Positions 25,093-35,002 of a DNA stretch of 64,000 nucleotides are shown here, piece by piece. The stretch comes from Singulisphaera sp. GP187 (GTDB lineage: Bacteria > Planctomycetota > Phycisphaerae > Phycisphaerales > SM1A02): contig CAMBMO010000005.1 of assembly GCA_945868805.1 (NCBI GenBank), forward strand, positions 62,001-126,000. The letters run 5' to 3'. How positions within the stretch are numbered: position 1 is the first letter of the stretch; the number at the start of each line of letters is the position of its first letter. Under the pieces are notes generated by a model. The model saw nothing but the letters and a program-made list of their open reading frames with translations, was not told the DNA's origin and did no database searches. Position numbers and translations under genes: made by a program.

Positions 25093-26370
25093 TCACTTCC
25101 TTGTGCTCGAGGTCGGGATCGATACTCGCCCAGCCGCTCGATCGCGAATCCACTCGCTCATTCGCGATCGCTGAGAGTTCCATCCGTTCCCCAGCCGGAT
25201 CGCGAGGAAAGCTCGGTACATGGACATTAATGTGCGATCGAACAAGAGCACACTGTTGATTCGTTCTTCGATCGCCTCGCGCTCAGAGGCTGGCCGATCA
25301 TCTGACTTCGGAAGCGTCAAGCCGCTCACTGCCAAGCGATCGCCCTGAATCGTGCACCGCCACTGCTGACCATTCGTCGCAAGCGTCAATCCTATTTTCC
25401 GCGGCATCTTTCCACTCTGGAGCGCACGCGCTGCTTCAGGTGAACGAGTTGGAGCGTCGCCACGCAGGCTGACCGCGCCAGTGACTCCCCACGCACAGTC
25501 GAGATCGAGCACGCGCTCCGCGACGATTGCGACTTCGGATGATTCGGATGATTCGGATGATTCGGATGATGGCCCGCCGATTTCGACGAGTCCCTCGTCA
25601 CAATCGCACTTCCACCAGAGCCAGAGCAGAAAGACATTTCCGAAGTAATCCAGCGGATCTCCCGCCGCCCACGATGGCTCTGGATTCGCAGTGATTTTCC
25701 GTGGCGCCCCTTCCTCGTCAGTCGCGACTTGCGCAGGAGGAGCGACGAACCCATCAAGCGTCGCATCCCTGAGATCGCTTGCATGCCCCATCGCATCGGC
25801 TTCGAAGACGGCACGGCGCCCCGCCGCCTGACGCTCGATCAAACAATCAAAGGTTTCCTGCATCACCCCTTTCAACTGATTGAATGTCAGATCTCCGTCG
25901 ACTGGAGCAAGCACGATGTTTTCATCCAGATCCCACAGCACTGGTCTTTCCGCGATCCGTCTCCAACGACCGTCGCCAATCTCCTGAATGCAGCGGCGCT
26001 CCGCTTGTTCCTTCGCATCCATTCGTTCGATGCGAGAGAGGCCGCGGTCGCGCGTCGACCCACCGCGCAACTCGTCCTCCGCCATCGCCCGATATGCGCG
26101 CTTCAGCGCCGGGGGAACGGCGACACTATCCGTGCGCATCGCCGCGAGGAGCGCACGAGAGAACGAATTCGACTCATGCGAGAAGTCGAGGTCAAAGACA
26201 TGTCGACCTGCGATCCATCCACTCGTCACTGGCGCGCCACTTCCACACGAGTCTGGGCGAATGCAGTTCTTGCGCAAAAGTTCGAGCGCTACTTGATCGA
26301 TCTCTCGGGGCGGTTTCCCGGATCCAAGAGCGCATCGAACATACGAAATCACTCCGTTTCGGAAAGGCAT
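25093..26370 (-). CDS. RdgC-like protein
   Basis: The 425-residue product starts best at the ATG at 26370 ([16 protein letters not shown]), which matches how RdgC-type proteins begin. Parts that resemble RdgC are the opening strand, a Gly-Trp turn ([15 protein letters not shown]), the stretch [20 protein letters not shown] that aligns with the LPSPVIKQAL region of E. coli RdgC, and [20 protein letters not shown]. RdgC is a DNA-binding ring protein linked to recombination and fork maintenance. This protein is about 120 residues longer and contains a Ser/Glu repeat ([10 protein letters not shown]) encoded by a 9-bp tandem repeat. The assignment is from motif similarity by eye and could be wrong. 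Confidence 0.5.
   Translation of the reverse strand: MPFRNGVISYVRCALGSGKPPREIDQVALELLRKNCIRPDSCGSGAPVTSGWIAGRHVFDLDFSHESNSFSRALLAAMRTDSVAVPPALKRAYRAMAEDELRGGSTRDRGLSRIERMDAKEQAERRCIQEIGDGRWRRIAERPVLWDLDENIVLAPVDGDLTFNQLKGVMQETFDCLIERQAAGRRAVFEADAMGHASDLRDATLDGFVAPPAQVATDEEGAPRKITANPEPSWAAGDPLDYFGNVFLLWLWWKCDCDEGLVEIGGPSSESSESSESSEVAIVAERVLDLDCAWGVTGAVSLRGDAPTRSPEAARALQSGKMPRKIGLTLATNGQQWRCTIQGDRLAVSGLTLPKSDDRPASEREAIEERINSVLLFDRTLMSMYRAFLAIRLGNGWNSQRSRMSEWIRDRAAGRVSIPTSSTRK
25534..25569. repeat. 9-bp tandem repeat, 4 perfect copies, inside the RdgC-like gene
   Basis: TTCGGATGA is repeated four times at 25534-25542, 25543-25551, 25552-25560 and 25561-25569. On the minus strand it encodes the SSE repeats of the RdgC-like protein, a probable flexible linker. 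Confidence 0.92.
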
Positions 26371-26467
26371 TTTGCGAATATCGCCCAAAGTGGACGGCAA
26401 GAGAGGACTCCGACAGCTTGTCCACTTGGGGCTTAAACATCTCCGCCCCACGCACTATCCTCTTCGC

Positions 26468-27826
26468 ATGCCATTCACCATCGAAGACATCCGCGCACGT
26501 CAGATTCTCGATTCGAGGGGACAGCCAACAGTCGAGTGCGAGGTACGACTCTCGGGTGGCGCTGTCGGTCGAGCGGCGGTCCCAAGCGGGGCTTCGACTG
26601 GTGAACACGAGGCAGTCGAACTGCGCGATGGCGACAAGTCTCGGTGGATGGGCAAGGGTGTGACAAAGGCTGTTGAGAACATCAATGCATTGATCGCGCC
26701 AGAACTCCTCGGCGCTGACGCCCGAACGCAAGAAAGCATCGACCAACTGCTCTGCGCTCTTGACGGAACAGCAAACAAGTCGAAGCTCGGGGCGAATGCC
26801 ACGCTCGCGGCAAGTCTTGCCGTCGCACATTCGGCGGCGATTGCGACCGATCAACCTCTCTATCGATATGTTGGTGGAACGCATGCCCGAACCCTTCCCG
26901 CGCCCATGCTCAACATCCTCAACGGTGGCAAGCACGCCGACAGCAATGTTGACTTTCAGGAATTCATGATTCAGCCGTGGGGATTCAGCGATTTCTCGGA
27001 GGGACTGCGCGCCGGAGTCGAAATCTATCACGCTTTGAAGCGAGTTCTCCACGATCGCGGACTTTCGACTGCCGTCGGTGACGAAGGTGGATTCGCTCCC
27101 AACCTCAAGTCGAATGAAGAAGCCCTCGAACTCATCGCTCGCGCCGTCGAAAGCGCCGGGTATGACCTCGGACGAGAGATTTCGATCTGCCTCGACCCCG
27201 CAACAAGCGAACTCGCCAACGAAGCGCACGCCAGAGGCAAGAAGGGGTACTGCTTTTTCAAGAGCGACCCGAAGCGAATCGTGGGAAGCGACGCGATGAT
27301 CCGAATGTGGGAAGAGTGGTGCGGTCGATGGCCGATCCGTTCGATCGAGGATGGACTGGCCGAGGGCGACTGGGATGGTTGGAAGTCGATGACGACTCTT
27401 CTCGGATCCAAGATCCAGATCGTCGGCGATGATCTCTTCGTGACGAATCCCAAATATCTGCGACGTGGCATCGTCGAGGGTTGCGCCAACGCGATCCTGA
27501 TTAAAGTCAATCAAATCGGCACGCTGAGCGAGACGCTCGACGCGGTCAATACCGCCCATTGCGCGGGATATCGAGCGATCATGTCCCACCGATCGGGAGA
27601 GACTGAGGATTGCACGATTGCGGATCTCGCGGTCGCGACGAATTGCGGGCAGATCAAGACTGGCGCACCATGTCGCTCGGATCGCAACGCGAAGTACAAC
27701 CAACTGCTTCGCATCGCCGAAGAACTCGGCGCATCTGCGACCTATGGCGGAGTTGTTCCCCCTGCGACGAAGTCGGTGCGACCCCGGTCGACCAAGCGGT
27801 CGACCAAGCGACCATCACGCGTATGA
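26468..27826 (+). CDS. eno: enolase
   Basis: The 452-residue enolase converts 2-phosphoglycerate to phosphoenolpyruvate in glycolysis. The start at 26468 gives the family N-terminus ([18 protein letters not shown]). Conserved parts include the substrate loop [36 protein letters not shown] (catalytic Glu), [14 protein letters not shown] and GDDLFVTN (metal ligands), [10 protein letters not shown] (catalytic Lys) and [10 protein letters not shown]. The C-terminus carries an extra basic tail ([15 protein letters not shown]) of about 20 residues, encoded by a 12-bp tandem repeat, which is unusual for enolase. The last 12 bp overlap the convergent ccsA gene. Confidence 0.97.
   Translation: MPFTIEDIRARQILDSRGQPTVECEVRLSGGAVGRAAVPSGASTGEHEAVELRDGDKSRWMGKGVTKAVENINALIAPELLGADARTQESIDQLLCALDGTANKSKLGANATLAASLAVAHSAAIATDQPLYRYVGGTHARTLPAPMLNILNGGKHADSNVDFQEFMIQPWGFSDFSEGLRAGVEIYHALKRVLHDRGLSTAVGDEGGFAPNLKSNEEALELIARAVESAGYDLGREISICLDPATSELANEAHARGKKGYCFFKSDPKRIVGSDAMIRMWEEWCGRWPIRSIEDGLAEGDWDGWKSMTTLLGSKIQIVGDDLFVTNPKYLRRGIVEGCANAILIKVNQIGTLSETLDAVNTAHCAGYRAIMSHRSGETEDCTIADLAVATNCGQIKTGAPCRSDRNAKYNQLLRIAEELGASATYGGVVPPATKSVRPRSTKRSTKRPSRV
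27785..27813. repeat. 12-bp tandem repeat at the 3' end of eno
   Basis: CGGTCGACCAAG occurs at 27785-27796 and 27797-27808, followed by a partial CGACC, ending about 13 bases before the end of the gene. It encodes RSTKRSTKR. Confidence 0.75.
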
Positions 27827-29566
27827 ATGCAATCCCGTGATGATGAAGTTGATCACGATCCAGTTGAACAACATCACGCCTGCCCCGATCACAGCCAGAA
27901 GCGCGGTCCAGAGTCCCTTGTCAATCGATTTGTATCGAACATGGACAAGCACTGCGAAGACAACAAATGTGTTCAGCGCGAAGACCTCTTTGGGATCCCA
28001 TCCCCACGGTCGACCCCAGGAGTGATCCGCCCAGATCGCTCCCATCGCGATGCCAGTCCAGAGCAAGACGAACGAGAGTTTCATTAAGAGCATCGTGACG
28101 CCGTCGAGGACTTCGCCGAATTTCTCTCCTCGAACTGCTGAGGAGTCGACTCCGGAGCGGGCGCCAGGTTGCGCGACTCCAATACGGGCGTAGACCGCCT
28201 TGCCACCAAAGAGTCTGTACGCCAGATAGAGCCCCGCTGAAACGGCCGCCATAAAAATCAGGCAGTACGAAAAGATGATCACATTCGTGTGGATGTACAA
28301 CCAGACATCGTGGAGCACTGGCATCATGTTTGACACCTGCGCATTCAACTGAACCGGCAGGAAGTGTGCCGCCATCAGCGCAACTGCGCTCGAGAATCCA
28401 CTCGCGAGCGCAAACATCCCAGCGGACGACTTCTTGCGCATCACGAATTCCAATATGAGTGCTGCGCATCCCCCAAACCAGGCAGAGGTTGTCACCGCCT
28501 CGAACATGTTTGAATTGGGCCAGCGCGAAGAGATCCACCAACGCAGACCGAGCGCCCCGGTTTGCAAGGCAAATGCGACGAGAAAGACGACCAAGCCTGC
28601 GACACGCGCGCCACGCCAGTGATAGACCACTCCCAGAAGCAAGAGCGTCACGCTGACCGCGTAGACAAGCCAAATCCAGACGAGATTCCCATTCGCGAAA
28701 TACCACGACTCCCAGCGCAGACGATTCGCATCGGGGTAGGCACTTGGATTCATCGTTGGCAGGATCGCCGCGACTCGAGCGATCGCAAGATTGACCGCGA
28801 CGACATCGCCCTTGTACCCACGAGCGGGCCATCCTTCAACGAGGGACTTCCACGCCTGCGCGCAATCGCGTTGTTTCGCCTCGTCAATCCCATCTATCAG
28901 ATTCGCCGATGCCCCCGCCACTTTCAACGCGCTCGGATCGGCCGCCAAGAGCATGATGTCGCGAATAGATGACCATCGTTGGTTCTTGACGTTCTCTGCA
29001 GGAGGAATCACTCTGAGCTGGCGAAGCAGATAGTCCGGACGCATCACCGTCCGCGCGCCACGCACCGCATCCATTGATTTGGCGGTACGGAGCAAGTCCG
29101 ACTGCATGTCGATCATGACCGGCTCGACTTCTGGTCGTGCCAAGAGCGCCTCCGAGATGAGCCCTGTCTTGATGAAGCCATCCATGCGGGCGGCAAGGGC
29201 GGGATTCGCACGCGCGAGCGCGTCGGCGATCGGCTTACGGACGATCGCCCCCTTCACGAAGATCACATCCGCGTCCTCATATGCCTCGGGGCGCAAGAGC
29301 ATGTCCAAGAATGTGAATTCAGGCGATTGACCGTTGATTCGCTTCGGTCCGCTGACATATGCCATCTCGCCATGCGCGAACGAACCGAAGCTCTTGATTC
29401 GGCCTTCCGTCTGAACCGCAACACCATCGAATGGCGAGAGGTCAATCTGGCTCTCGAAGGTCGGCGCTGACTCGTCTGCCGCAGGGCGGACCGCCTGCGC
29501 CGGCGCGACGAGCACGCCGACCGAAGTCACCACTGCCAAGAGCATCATCTTGATCATGGCACTCAT
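27815..29566 (-). CDS. ccsA: cytochrome c biogenesis protein CcsA/ResC, extended form
   Basis: CcsA with ResB forms the System II haem lyase that attaches haem to apocytochromes outside the cytoplasmic membrane. The ATG at 29566 ([18 protein letters not shown], signal-like) overlaps the resB stop by 4 bp. The 583-residue protein has a long soluble N-terminal part (about 30-310; [18 protein letters not shown] resembles the GRIKPLDT region of extended Bacteroidetes-type CcsA). About eight transmembrane helices follow, with His ligands ([12 protein letters not shown]) and the tryptophan-rich haem motif [16 protein letters not shown]. It is the second gene of the resB-ccsA pair. Confidence 0.93.
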   Translation of the reverse strand: MSAMIKMMLLAVVTSVGVLVAPAQAVRPAADESAPTFESQIDLSPFDGVAVQTEGRIKSFGSFAHGEMAYVSGPKRINGQSPEFTFLDMLLRPEAYEDADVIFVKGAIVRKPIADALARANPALAARMDGFIKTGLISEALLARPEVEPVMIDMQSDLLRTAKSMDAVRGARTVMRPDYLLRQLRVIPPAENVKNQRWSSIRDIMLLAADPSALKVAGASANLIDGIDEAKQRDCAQAWKSLVEGWPARGYKGDVVAVNLAIARVAAILPTMNPSAYPDANRLRWESWYFANGNLVWIWLVYAVSVTLLLLGVVYHWRGARVAGLVVFLVAFALQTGALGLRWWISSRWPNSNMFEAVTTSAWFGGCAALILEFVMRKKSSAGMFALASGFSSAVALMAAHFLPVQLNAQVSNMMPVLHDVWLYIHTNVIIFSYCLIFMAAVSAGLYLAYRLFGGKAVYARIGVAQPGARSGVDSSAVRGEKFGEVLDGVTMLLMKLSFVLLWTGIAMGAIWADHSWGRPWGWDPKEVFALNTFVVFAVLVHVRYKSIDKGLWTALLAVIGAGVMLFNWIVINFIITGLHSYA

Positions 29567-31944
29567 GCTCGCTCCATTTCGGGAGCGGACCCGATCCGTG
29601 CCTCTGCAGATCGCCTCGCGCGTTCGTTTCGTCGTCGGATCAGTAGTGGCTTCACATAGAAAGCGTAGATCATTCCACTGACCGCGATAATGCATCCCGC
29701 CAACTGAATCCACACGCCCTCGCGATTTCCGACTCCGAGCACTGTGTAATTCAGCCCCATTGATCCACGATCACCAGGGCCAGATGGGGCCTCTGGTGGA
29801 TCCCACTGCGCCTGGAAGTACCAGAGCCCGTCGTGTTCAATCGGCTCGTTCACGCTGACGCGCAGCGGCGATCCCCATTGTTCGCCGTCGCGAAATCGAA
29901 CGATGCTGGTGTAGTCGCGAATTGTGCCAGACTCGCCGGTGTATCCGCCGACGTGGCTTGTGAGGATGAATTCTTCGAGCGCGACTTCGGTTCCAAGCGG
30001 AAGTCTCTGACGCGAAAAGAGCAACTCCATTTCGCGACCATCTGCGAGCGTGACCCGCACCGGATGAAAGGGGTGTCTCCGAACCGCAAACCGAACATCG
30101 TCATAGGCGTATGGGCTAAATTCGAGCCATCGTGACTCAACGCCAGGAATTGAGACCCGTGCCTGCGCAAACATCTCGTGCGCATTCTGGATCCGCTGCT
30201 CCGGAGGAACGATCATCGGACGAGTTTGCAGAATCGCCCGAGGCTCGTACCAAGAGACGCGAACCGTCAGTCCAGCCGGAAGTGCAATCGGACTGCCGAC
30301 GGTCACACCCTGCGACTTCCCCGCTGATTCTCCAAATGCAGTCACGATTCGAAGTTGATCGGGGTCTGGTCCCACCGCGAGTGTCATGAGTGCGCGACCT
30401 CCGCCAGGCCGATACTCGATTCGTATCGAATCGTCCGGTGCGACTGGATCCGCGTGTCCGTCAGCAACCGATGGAACATCACGCGTCAATGTCGCGTCGT
30501 CGAAGACCCACCTCCGAATGACCTTTGTTGGCGTCTTGATATCGATGATCAAGACACTCGCGGTGCGGCGCGCGACCGGCAAATTGTCCTGCGCAGCAAT
30601 CACCCGAAAGCCATACCCCGCCTCGGGATTTCCGATCGAGATGAACGGCGACTCGTCCTTTCCCTGCGGGAGTCGCACGGGCTCGATCGCATCAACACCG
30701 ATGGACGGAATCGCAATCCGAAGTTCGGCACGCCCAAGAAGCCCGTCGAATTCCGCATCGCTCTTCACCGCCACCATCCGTATCAGCCCATCATCGCCCG
30801 TCGAACGGCCTGGATCGAACGCAACAAGCTGGTAGGTCGCCTTGGCACCATCGGCACTGCCGACATTGATCGTCGCGGCGGGGTTGAACGGTGCGCTCGC
30901 ACCTCCCGCGATCAATCGAGATTTCGTCTGCGCATATCGCAGATATCCATCAATAGTGAATGTCACATCGGGGCATGGATCGTCGGGCGATACAGAAGGA
31001 ACAGAAACGCTGAGTGGATTCGCTCGAAGTGGAACGCTTCCCGTACTCTCGAAGATCGCGTCACTCGAACTGATGCGATCGTTGTAGAGAGGCACACCAT
31101 TGAGAGGTCGCATCGCCCACTCGAGTGACCCGACTGGGCGCAGATAAAGCGCCCACGATTTCGCAAGATCATTGCGCAGATAGAAATAGCCTTGACTCTC
31201 GTACTCGAGCGTCGCGGTCAATCTCGGTTCGACAATCGGATTTCCAGTTTCCGTGACGGCGCGCTTCATCGGCTGCGCCTGATCGCTGGTGAAGATCAAG
31301 TCCTCGGTGTATTCGGGATGATTGGCGATCAACTGGCGAATGAATCGCTTCGACGCGTCCGTCACAATCAACTTGACGCTGTATGCACCCGCGCCATCGT
31401 CTGTCCCTGATCGGCGCGTCCATGCCGGATCGATTTCTGCGACTTCGACTGTCATTCGATTCGCACCCGATCCGATAAACGCACTTGTACCAGGTGCGGC
31501 AAGCAATTCGACCGACTGCTCCTCTCCTTCAAGTTTGAGCACCACCTTGCGCCGAGCGACTGGCGAATCGCCCTCCACTTTGAAGTGGAAGTAGATAAAA
31601 CTACCTGCTATCAGCACCAGAATCCCAGTGTGAATCGTCCAGACTCCCAAGTTGATGACACGCAGCGGGATGCGACGCAGAGTCGTGACGATCATCGTCA
31701 GCGAGATAAGTCCGATGAGCAGATCGAACGGCCACCAGTGAAACCATTCGAATTCGGTCATTTCGAATGGCGGCCACTGACGCATTTGCGCGTGCACCCA
31801 GGCGTCTGGGTGGAAGAGATTGGGATGGATCGGATAGAGGATTCCCGCACTCCCGACGGACATGTAGACAAAGAGCAGGACGAGCAATGTGATGCCGAAC
31901 CGGACAGAACTGAACAGATCGAATATCGCGCGTCCTAACTTCAT
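29563..31944 (-). CDS. resB: cytochrome c biogenesis protein ResB
   Basis: The 793-residue protein has three N-terminal transmembrane helices (SSVRFGITLLVLLFVYMSVG; WPFDLLIGLISLTMIVTTL; NLGVWTIHTGILVLIAGSFI). A large extracytoplasmic beta-rich domain of about 600 residues follows, then a last helix (IQLAGCIIAVSGMIYAFYVKP), the ResB/Ccs1 layout. The SSVRFGI opening and the EHDGLWYFQAQWDPP segment near the C-terminus are typical. ResB delivers haem and apocytochrome to CcsA. Its stop overlaps the ccsA start by 4 bp. It diverges from the cyclophilin gene, with 40 bp between start codons. Confidence 0.92.
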   Translation of the reverse strand: MKLGRAIFDLFSSVRFGITLLVLLFVYMSVGSAGILYPIHPNLFHPDAWVHAQMRQWPPFEMTEFEWFHWWPFDLLIGLISLTMIVTTLRRIPLRVINLGVWTIHTGILVLIAGSFIYFHFKVEGDSPVARRKVVLKLEGEEQSVELLAAPGTSAFIGSGANRMTVEVAEIDPAWTRRSGTDDGAGAYSVKLIVTDASKRFIRQLIANHPEYTEDLIFTSDQAQPMKRAVTETGNPIVEPRLTATLEYESQGYFYLRNDLAKSWALYLRPVGSLEWAMRPLNGVPLYNDRISSSDAIFESTGSVPLRANPLSVSVPSVSPDDPCPDVTFTIDGYLRYAQTKSRLIAGGASAPFNPAATINVGSADGAKATYQLVAFDPGRSTGDDGLIRMVAVKSDAEFDGLLGRAELRIAIPSIGVDAIEPVRLPQGKDESPFISIGNPEAGYGFRVIAAQDNLPVARRTASVLIIDIKTPTKVIRRWVFDDATLTRDVPSVADGHADPVAPDDSIRIEYRPGGGRALMTLAVGPDPDQLRIVTAFGESAGKSQGVTVGSPIALPAGLTVRVSWYEPRAILQTRPMIVPPEQRIQNAHEMFAQARVSIPGVESRWLEFSPYAYDDVRFAVRRHPFHPVRVTLADGREMELLFSRQRLPLGTEVALEEFILTSHVGGYTGESGTIRDYTSIVRFRDGEQWGSPLRVSVNEPIEHDGLWYFQAQWDPPEAPSGPGDRGSMGLNYTVLGVGNREGVWIQLAGCIIAVSGMIYAFYVKPLLIRRRNERARRSAEARIGSAPEMERA

Positions 31945-31984
31945 TCCAAACCGCCCATCCTAGAGCGAACCGACCCGTTAGGAT

Positions 31985-32746
31985 ATGCCGACCATGCACC
32001 CCATTTGCTCCAGCAACGTCCGATTCTCCCTTCGTTCCCTATCAGCGATTGTTTTTGCGCTCGGCGCGCTCACACAGACTGCGTTGGCCCAGACTGTCGC
32101 GCCAGCGCAGCCAGAAGCGACACCTCCAGCGGCAGCCACCCCGGCGCCAGCAACCGCGCCCGTCTTCGTCGCCATGACCACGAGCAAGGGGGTCATCTAT
32201 CTCGAACTCAACCCTCAGAAAGCACCGCTTTCAGTGGAGAATTTCGTCGGTTATGTCAACTCTGGCTTCTACACCGGAACCATCTTTCACCGTGTCATGA
32301 AAAACTTCATGATCCAAGGCGGCGGATTCAACGCCGACCTAAAGCAAAAGGCGAACAATCCTCCAATCAAGAACGAGTGGCGCAACGGACTTCCGAATTC
32401 CCGTGGCTCGATTTCCATGGCACGAACGCCTGTCGCTGACAGTGCGACGAGCCAATTCTTCATTAACACTGTCGATAACAAGATGCTCGACCAACCTCGT
32501 GATGGTGCCGCCTATGCGGTCTTCGGCAAGGTGATCAAGGGGATGGATGTTGTCGACGCGATCGAGGCAACTCCGACTGGTCAATCGAATGGAATGGGTG
32601 ATGTCCCGAAAACTCCGATCAAGATCGAAATGGTGAAAATCCTTTCGGGACCGCCAGCGCTCGACACGCCTGCGCCAACTGCGCCTCCAGCGGTAGCCCC
32701 CGCGACTCCCGCGCAAGGAGCTTCGGCTGGGGCGAAGACGCCGTGA
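31985..32746 (+). CDS. ppiA: exported cyclophilin-type peptidyl-prolyl cis-trans isomerase
   Basis: The 253-residue protein has a signal peptide (basic start, core SLSAIVFALGALTQTALAQ) and a Pro/Ala-rich spacer. A cyclophilin domain (about 60-220) follows with VENFVGYVNSGFYTGTIFHRV (catalytic Arg), IQGGGF, SISMARTP, SATSQFFIN and FGKVIKGMDVVD. A second Pro/Ala tail closes the protein. It would assist folding in the periplasm. The stop overlaps the next gene's GTG by 4 bp, so translation may be coupled to the ALDH gene, although I see no functional link. Confidence 0.93.
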   Translation: MPTMHPICSSNVRFSLRSLSAIVFALGALTQTALAQTVAPAQPEATPPAAATPAPATAPVFVAMTTSKGVIYLELNPQKAPLSVENFVGYVNSGFYTGTIFHRVMKNFMIQGGGFNADLKQKANNPPIKNEWRNGLPNSRGSISMARTPVADSATSQFFINTVDNKMLDQPRDGAAYAVFGKVIKGMDVVDAIEATPTGQSNGMGDVPKTPIKIEMVKILSGPPALDTPAPTAPPAVAPATPAQGASAGAKTP

Positions 32747-34338
32747 CCGTCTCCGATGTGACGATGCAACAGTCGCTCCATCAGTCACTCTTAGAGAGAC
32801 TGGGGATCGCGACTCATCCCTTCGTTTGTACGCCAGATGCTGCAGACAAGTCCGTTGCGATCTCGTTTGACCCATCTACCGGATCGCCGATCGCTGGCGT
32901 TCGACTGCAGACTCGCGCCGATCTGGAAGCCGCGATTACTCGCTGCGATGCGATCTTCCAAGCTTGGCGATTGTGCCCTGCTCCTCATCGAGGCGAGATT
33001 GTGCGGCTCATCGGAAACGAGTTTCGCAAACTGAAAGATCCGCTCGGTGAATTGGTGACTCTCGAGATGGGGAAGATCCGCGCTGAGGGTCTTGGCGAAG
33101 TGCAGGAAGCCGTTGACATCGCCGATTTCTCGGTCGGCCTCGCACGACAGTTGTATGGACTTTCGATGCACTCCGAGCGACCGAACCACCGCATGTACGA
33201 GCAGTGGCATCCGCTCGGCACGATCGGAATCATCACCGCATTCAACTTTCCGTGCGCGGTGTGGGCGTGGAACGCGCTCGTCGCGGCAGTGTGCGGGGAT
33301 GTGTGCATCTGGAAGCCGAGCCTCACCACCCCACTCGTTGCAATTGCGACAAACGAGATTGCACGGCGCGTGATGCGCGAGCAACAAGTCTTTCGTCCAG
33401 CTGGGCTCGATCCTGCCGATATCTTTACGCTCATCATCGGCACAGACGCTGATGTTGGCGAGCCAATGATTGCTGATCGACGGCTTCCACTCATTAGTGC
33501 GACTGGATCCTGCCGAATGGGACGGCGGGTCGCGCAAGTTGTCGGCGCACGGCTTGGGCGAACCCTCCTCGAACTCGGGGGCAACAACGCAATCATCGTT
33601 GCGTCCGATGCAGACATCGACCTTGCCACACGTGCGGTCCTCTTCGGTGCCGTGGGAACAGCCGGTCAGCGTTGCACATCCACTCGCCGACTCATCGCGC
33701 ACGAATCGATCATTGACCAATTGATCACGCGGCTTGCAAAGGCCTATTCAACCGTCCCGATCGGCAATCCGCTCGACCCGTCAACTCTGATGGGTCCACT
33801 CATCGACAAGCGAGCAGTCGATGGCATGCGATCCGCGATCGAACGTGCAGTGGCTGAAGGATGCACGGTCGTGCACGGTGGACTTCCCGGACTCGACCGC
33901 ATGGCGAAGCGATCCGACCTTCGCGGTGGATGTTTCGTCGAGCCCACGATTCTTCGAGTGCCCCAAGGAAAGATTCCTGCGATCACACGCGAGGAGACAT
34001 TCGCACCCGTGCTCTATGTTTTCTCGGTTTCGTCGCTCGATGAAGCGATCGCAATCCAGAACGGCGTCGATCAAGGGCTTTCGAGTGCAATTTTTACAGA
34101 CAGTGTTCGATCGGCCGAGCGTTTTCTCGCCGCCGCTGGAAGCGATTGCGGAATCGCGAATGTCAACATCGGTACAAGCGGAGCGGAAATCGGCGGTGCC
34201 TTCGGTGGCGAAAAGGACACAGGTGGAGGACGCGAGTCGGGTTCCGATTCATGGAAGGCTTACATGCGTCGACAGACATGCACGCTGAACTGGGGAGGCG
34301 ATCTTCCGCTCGCCCAGGGAATTCGATTCGGAGAGTGA
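32743..34338 (+). CDS. amaB: ALDH7-family aldehyde dehydrogenase (probable L-piperidine-6-carboxylate / aminoadipate-semialdehyde dehydrogenase)
   Basis: The 531-residue protein starts at a GTG at 32743 (alternative ATG at 32764). It shows the ALDH signature GTIGIITAFNFP, the catalytic Glu in LELGGNNA and catalytic Cys in GQRCTSTRRL. The C-terminal block NIGTSGAEIGGAFGGEKDTG with GGRESGSDSWKAYMRRQT is distinctive of ALDH7 (antiquitin, AmaB/Pcd), which oxidises alpha-aminoadipate semialdehyde to aminoadipate with NAD+ in lysine catabolism. The following gene is a CoA-transferase subunit, consistent with an amino-acid degradation operon. The substrate is inferred from the family, not proven. 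Confidence 0.87.
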   Translation: MTVSDVTMQQSLHQSLLERLGIATHPFVCTPDAADKSVAISFDPSTGSPIAGVRLQTRADLEAAITRCDAIFQAWRLCPAPHRGEIVRLIGNEFRKLKDPLGELVTLEMGKIRAEGLGEVQEAVDIADFSVGLARQLYGLSMHSERPNHRMYEQWHPLGTIGIITAFNFPCAVWAWNALVAAVCGDVCIWKPSLTTPLVAIATNEIARRVMREQQVFRPAGLDPADIFTLIIGTDADVGEPMIADRRLPLISATGSCRMGRRVAQVVGARLGRTLLELGGNNAIIVASDADIDLATRAVLFGAVGTAGQRCTSTRRLIAHESIIDQLITRLAKAYSTVPIGNPLDPSTLMGPLIDKRAVDGMRSAIERAVAEGCTVVHGGLPGLDRMAKRSDLRGGCFVEPTILRVPQGKIPAITREETFAPVLYVFSVSSLDEAIAIQNGVDQGLSSAIFTDSVRSAERFLAAAGSDCGIANVNIGTSGAEIGGAFGGEKDTGGGRESGSDSWKAYMRRQTCTLNWGGDLPLAQGIRFGE

Positions 34339-34339
34339 C

Positions 34340-35002
34340 ATGCCGCTCGATCGCAACCAACTCGCCAAGCGTGCCGCGCAAGAACTGCGCGATGGTTTCT
34401 ATGTCAATCTCGGCATCGGGATTCCGACGCTCGTCGCCAACTATGTTCCCGCAGACATGACCGTGTGGTTGCAGTCGGAGAATGGGTTGCTTGGGATGGG
34501 GGCATTTCCAACCGAGGACGCAGTCGACGCCGATCTGATCAATGCAGGCAAGCAGACAGTCACAGGCGTTCCGGGTCACTCCTTCTTTTCGAGCGCCGAT
34601 AGTTTCGGGATGATTCGTGGCGGACACATCGACCTCGCGATTCTCGGGGCGATGGAAGTTTCTCAGGAGGGCGATCTTGCCAATTGGATGATTCCTGGAA
34701 AGCTTGTGAAGGGTATGGGTGGCGCAATGGACCTCGTGGCGGGAGTCAAGCGACGCATCGTTGTCATGGACCATGCCAACAAGCGTGGCGACGCGAAGGT
34801 CATTCCCGCCTGCACGCTCCCATTGACTGGCAAGCACTGCGTTGACATGCTGATCACGGATCTCTGCGTGATGCTCATGGACGAGACTTCTCGTCGATTC
34901 GTTCTTATGGAAGTAGCGCCAGGCGTATCTGTCGACGATGTACGCAGTCGCACGACCGCGGATTTTCGTATTTCCCCAAACCTTTCGGAGATTCAACTAT
35001 GA
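34340..35002 (+). CDS. scoB: 3-oxoacid CoA-transferase subunit B (orphan)
   Basis: The 220-residue protein matches the beta subunit of succinyl-CoA:3-oxoacid/acetoacetate CoA-transferases: the glycine loop GFYVNLGIGIPTLV, the active-site Glu motif SENGLLGMG, GGHIDLAILGAMEVS and MDLVAGVKRRIVVMDH. This subunit carries the catalytic Glu but normally works with an A subunit encoded next to it. No A subunit is present upstream (ALDH7) or downstream (DUF1080 protein). It starts one base after the ALDH stop and its own stop overlaps the DUF1080 start (ATGA), so the three genes form a tight operon. Confidence 0.93.
   Translation: MPLDRNQLAKRAAQELRDGFYVNLGIGIPTLVANYVPADMTVWLQSENGLLGMGAFPTEDAVDADLINAGKQTVTGVPGHSFFSSADSFGMIRGGHIDLAILGAMEVSQEGDLANWMIPGKLVKGMGGAMDLVAGVKRRIVVMDHANKRGDAKVIPACTLPLTGKHCVDMLITDLCVMLMDETSRRFVLMEVAPGVSVDDVRSRTTADFRISPNLSEIQL

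Noticed and set aside
26192-27703. 503-residue open frame antisense to eno
   Set aside because: It runs opposite the enolase catalytic core and has no recognisable motif.
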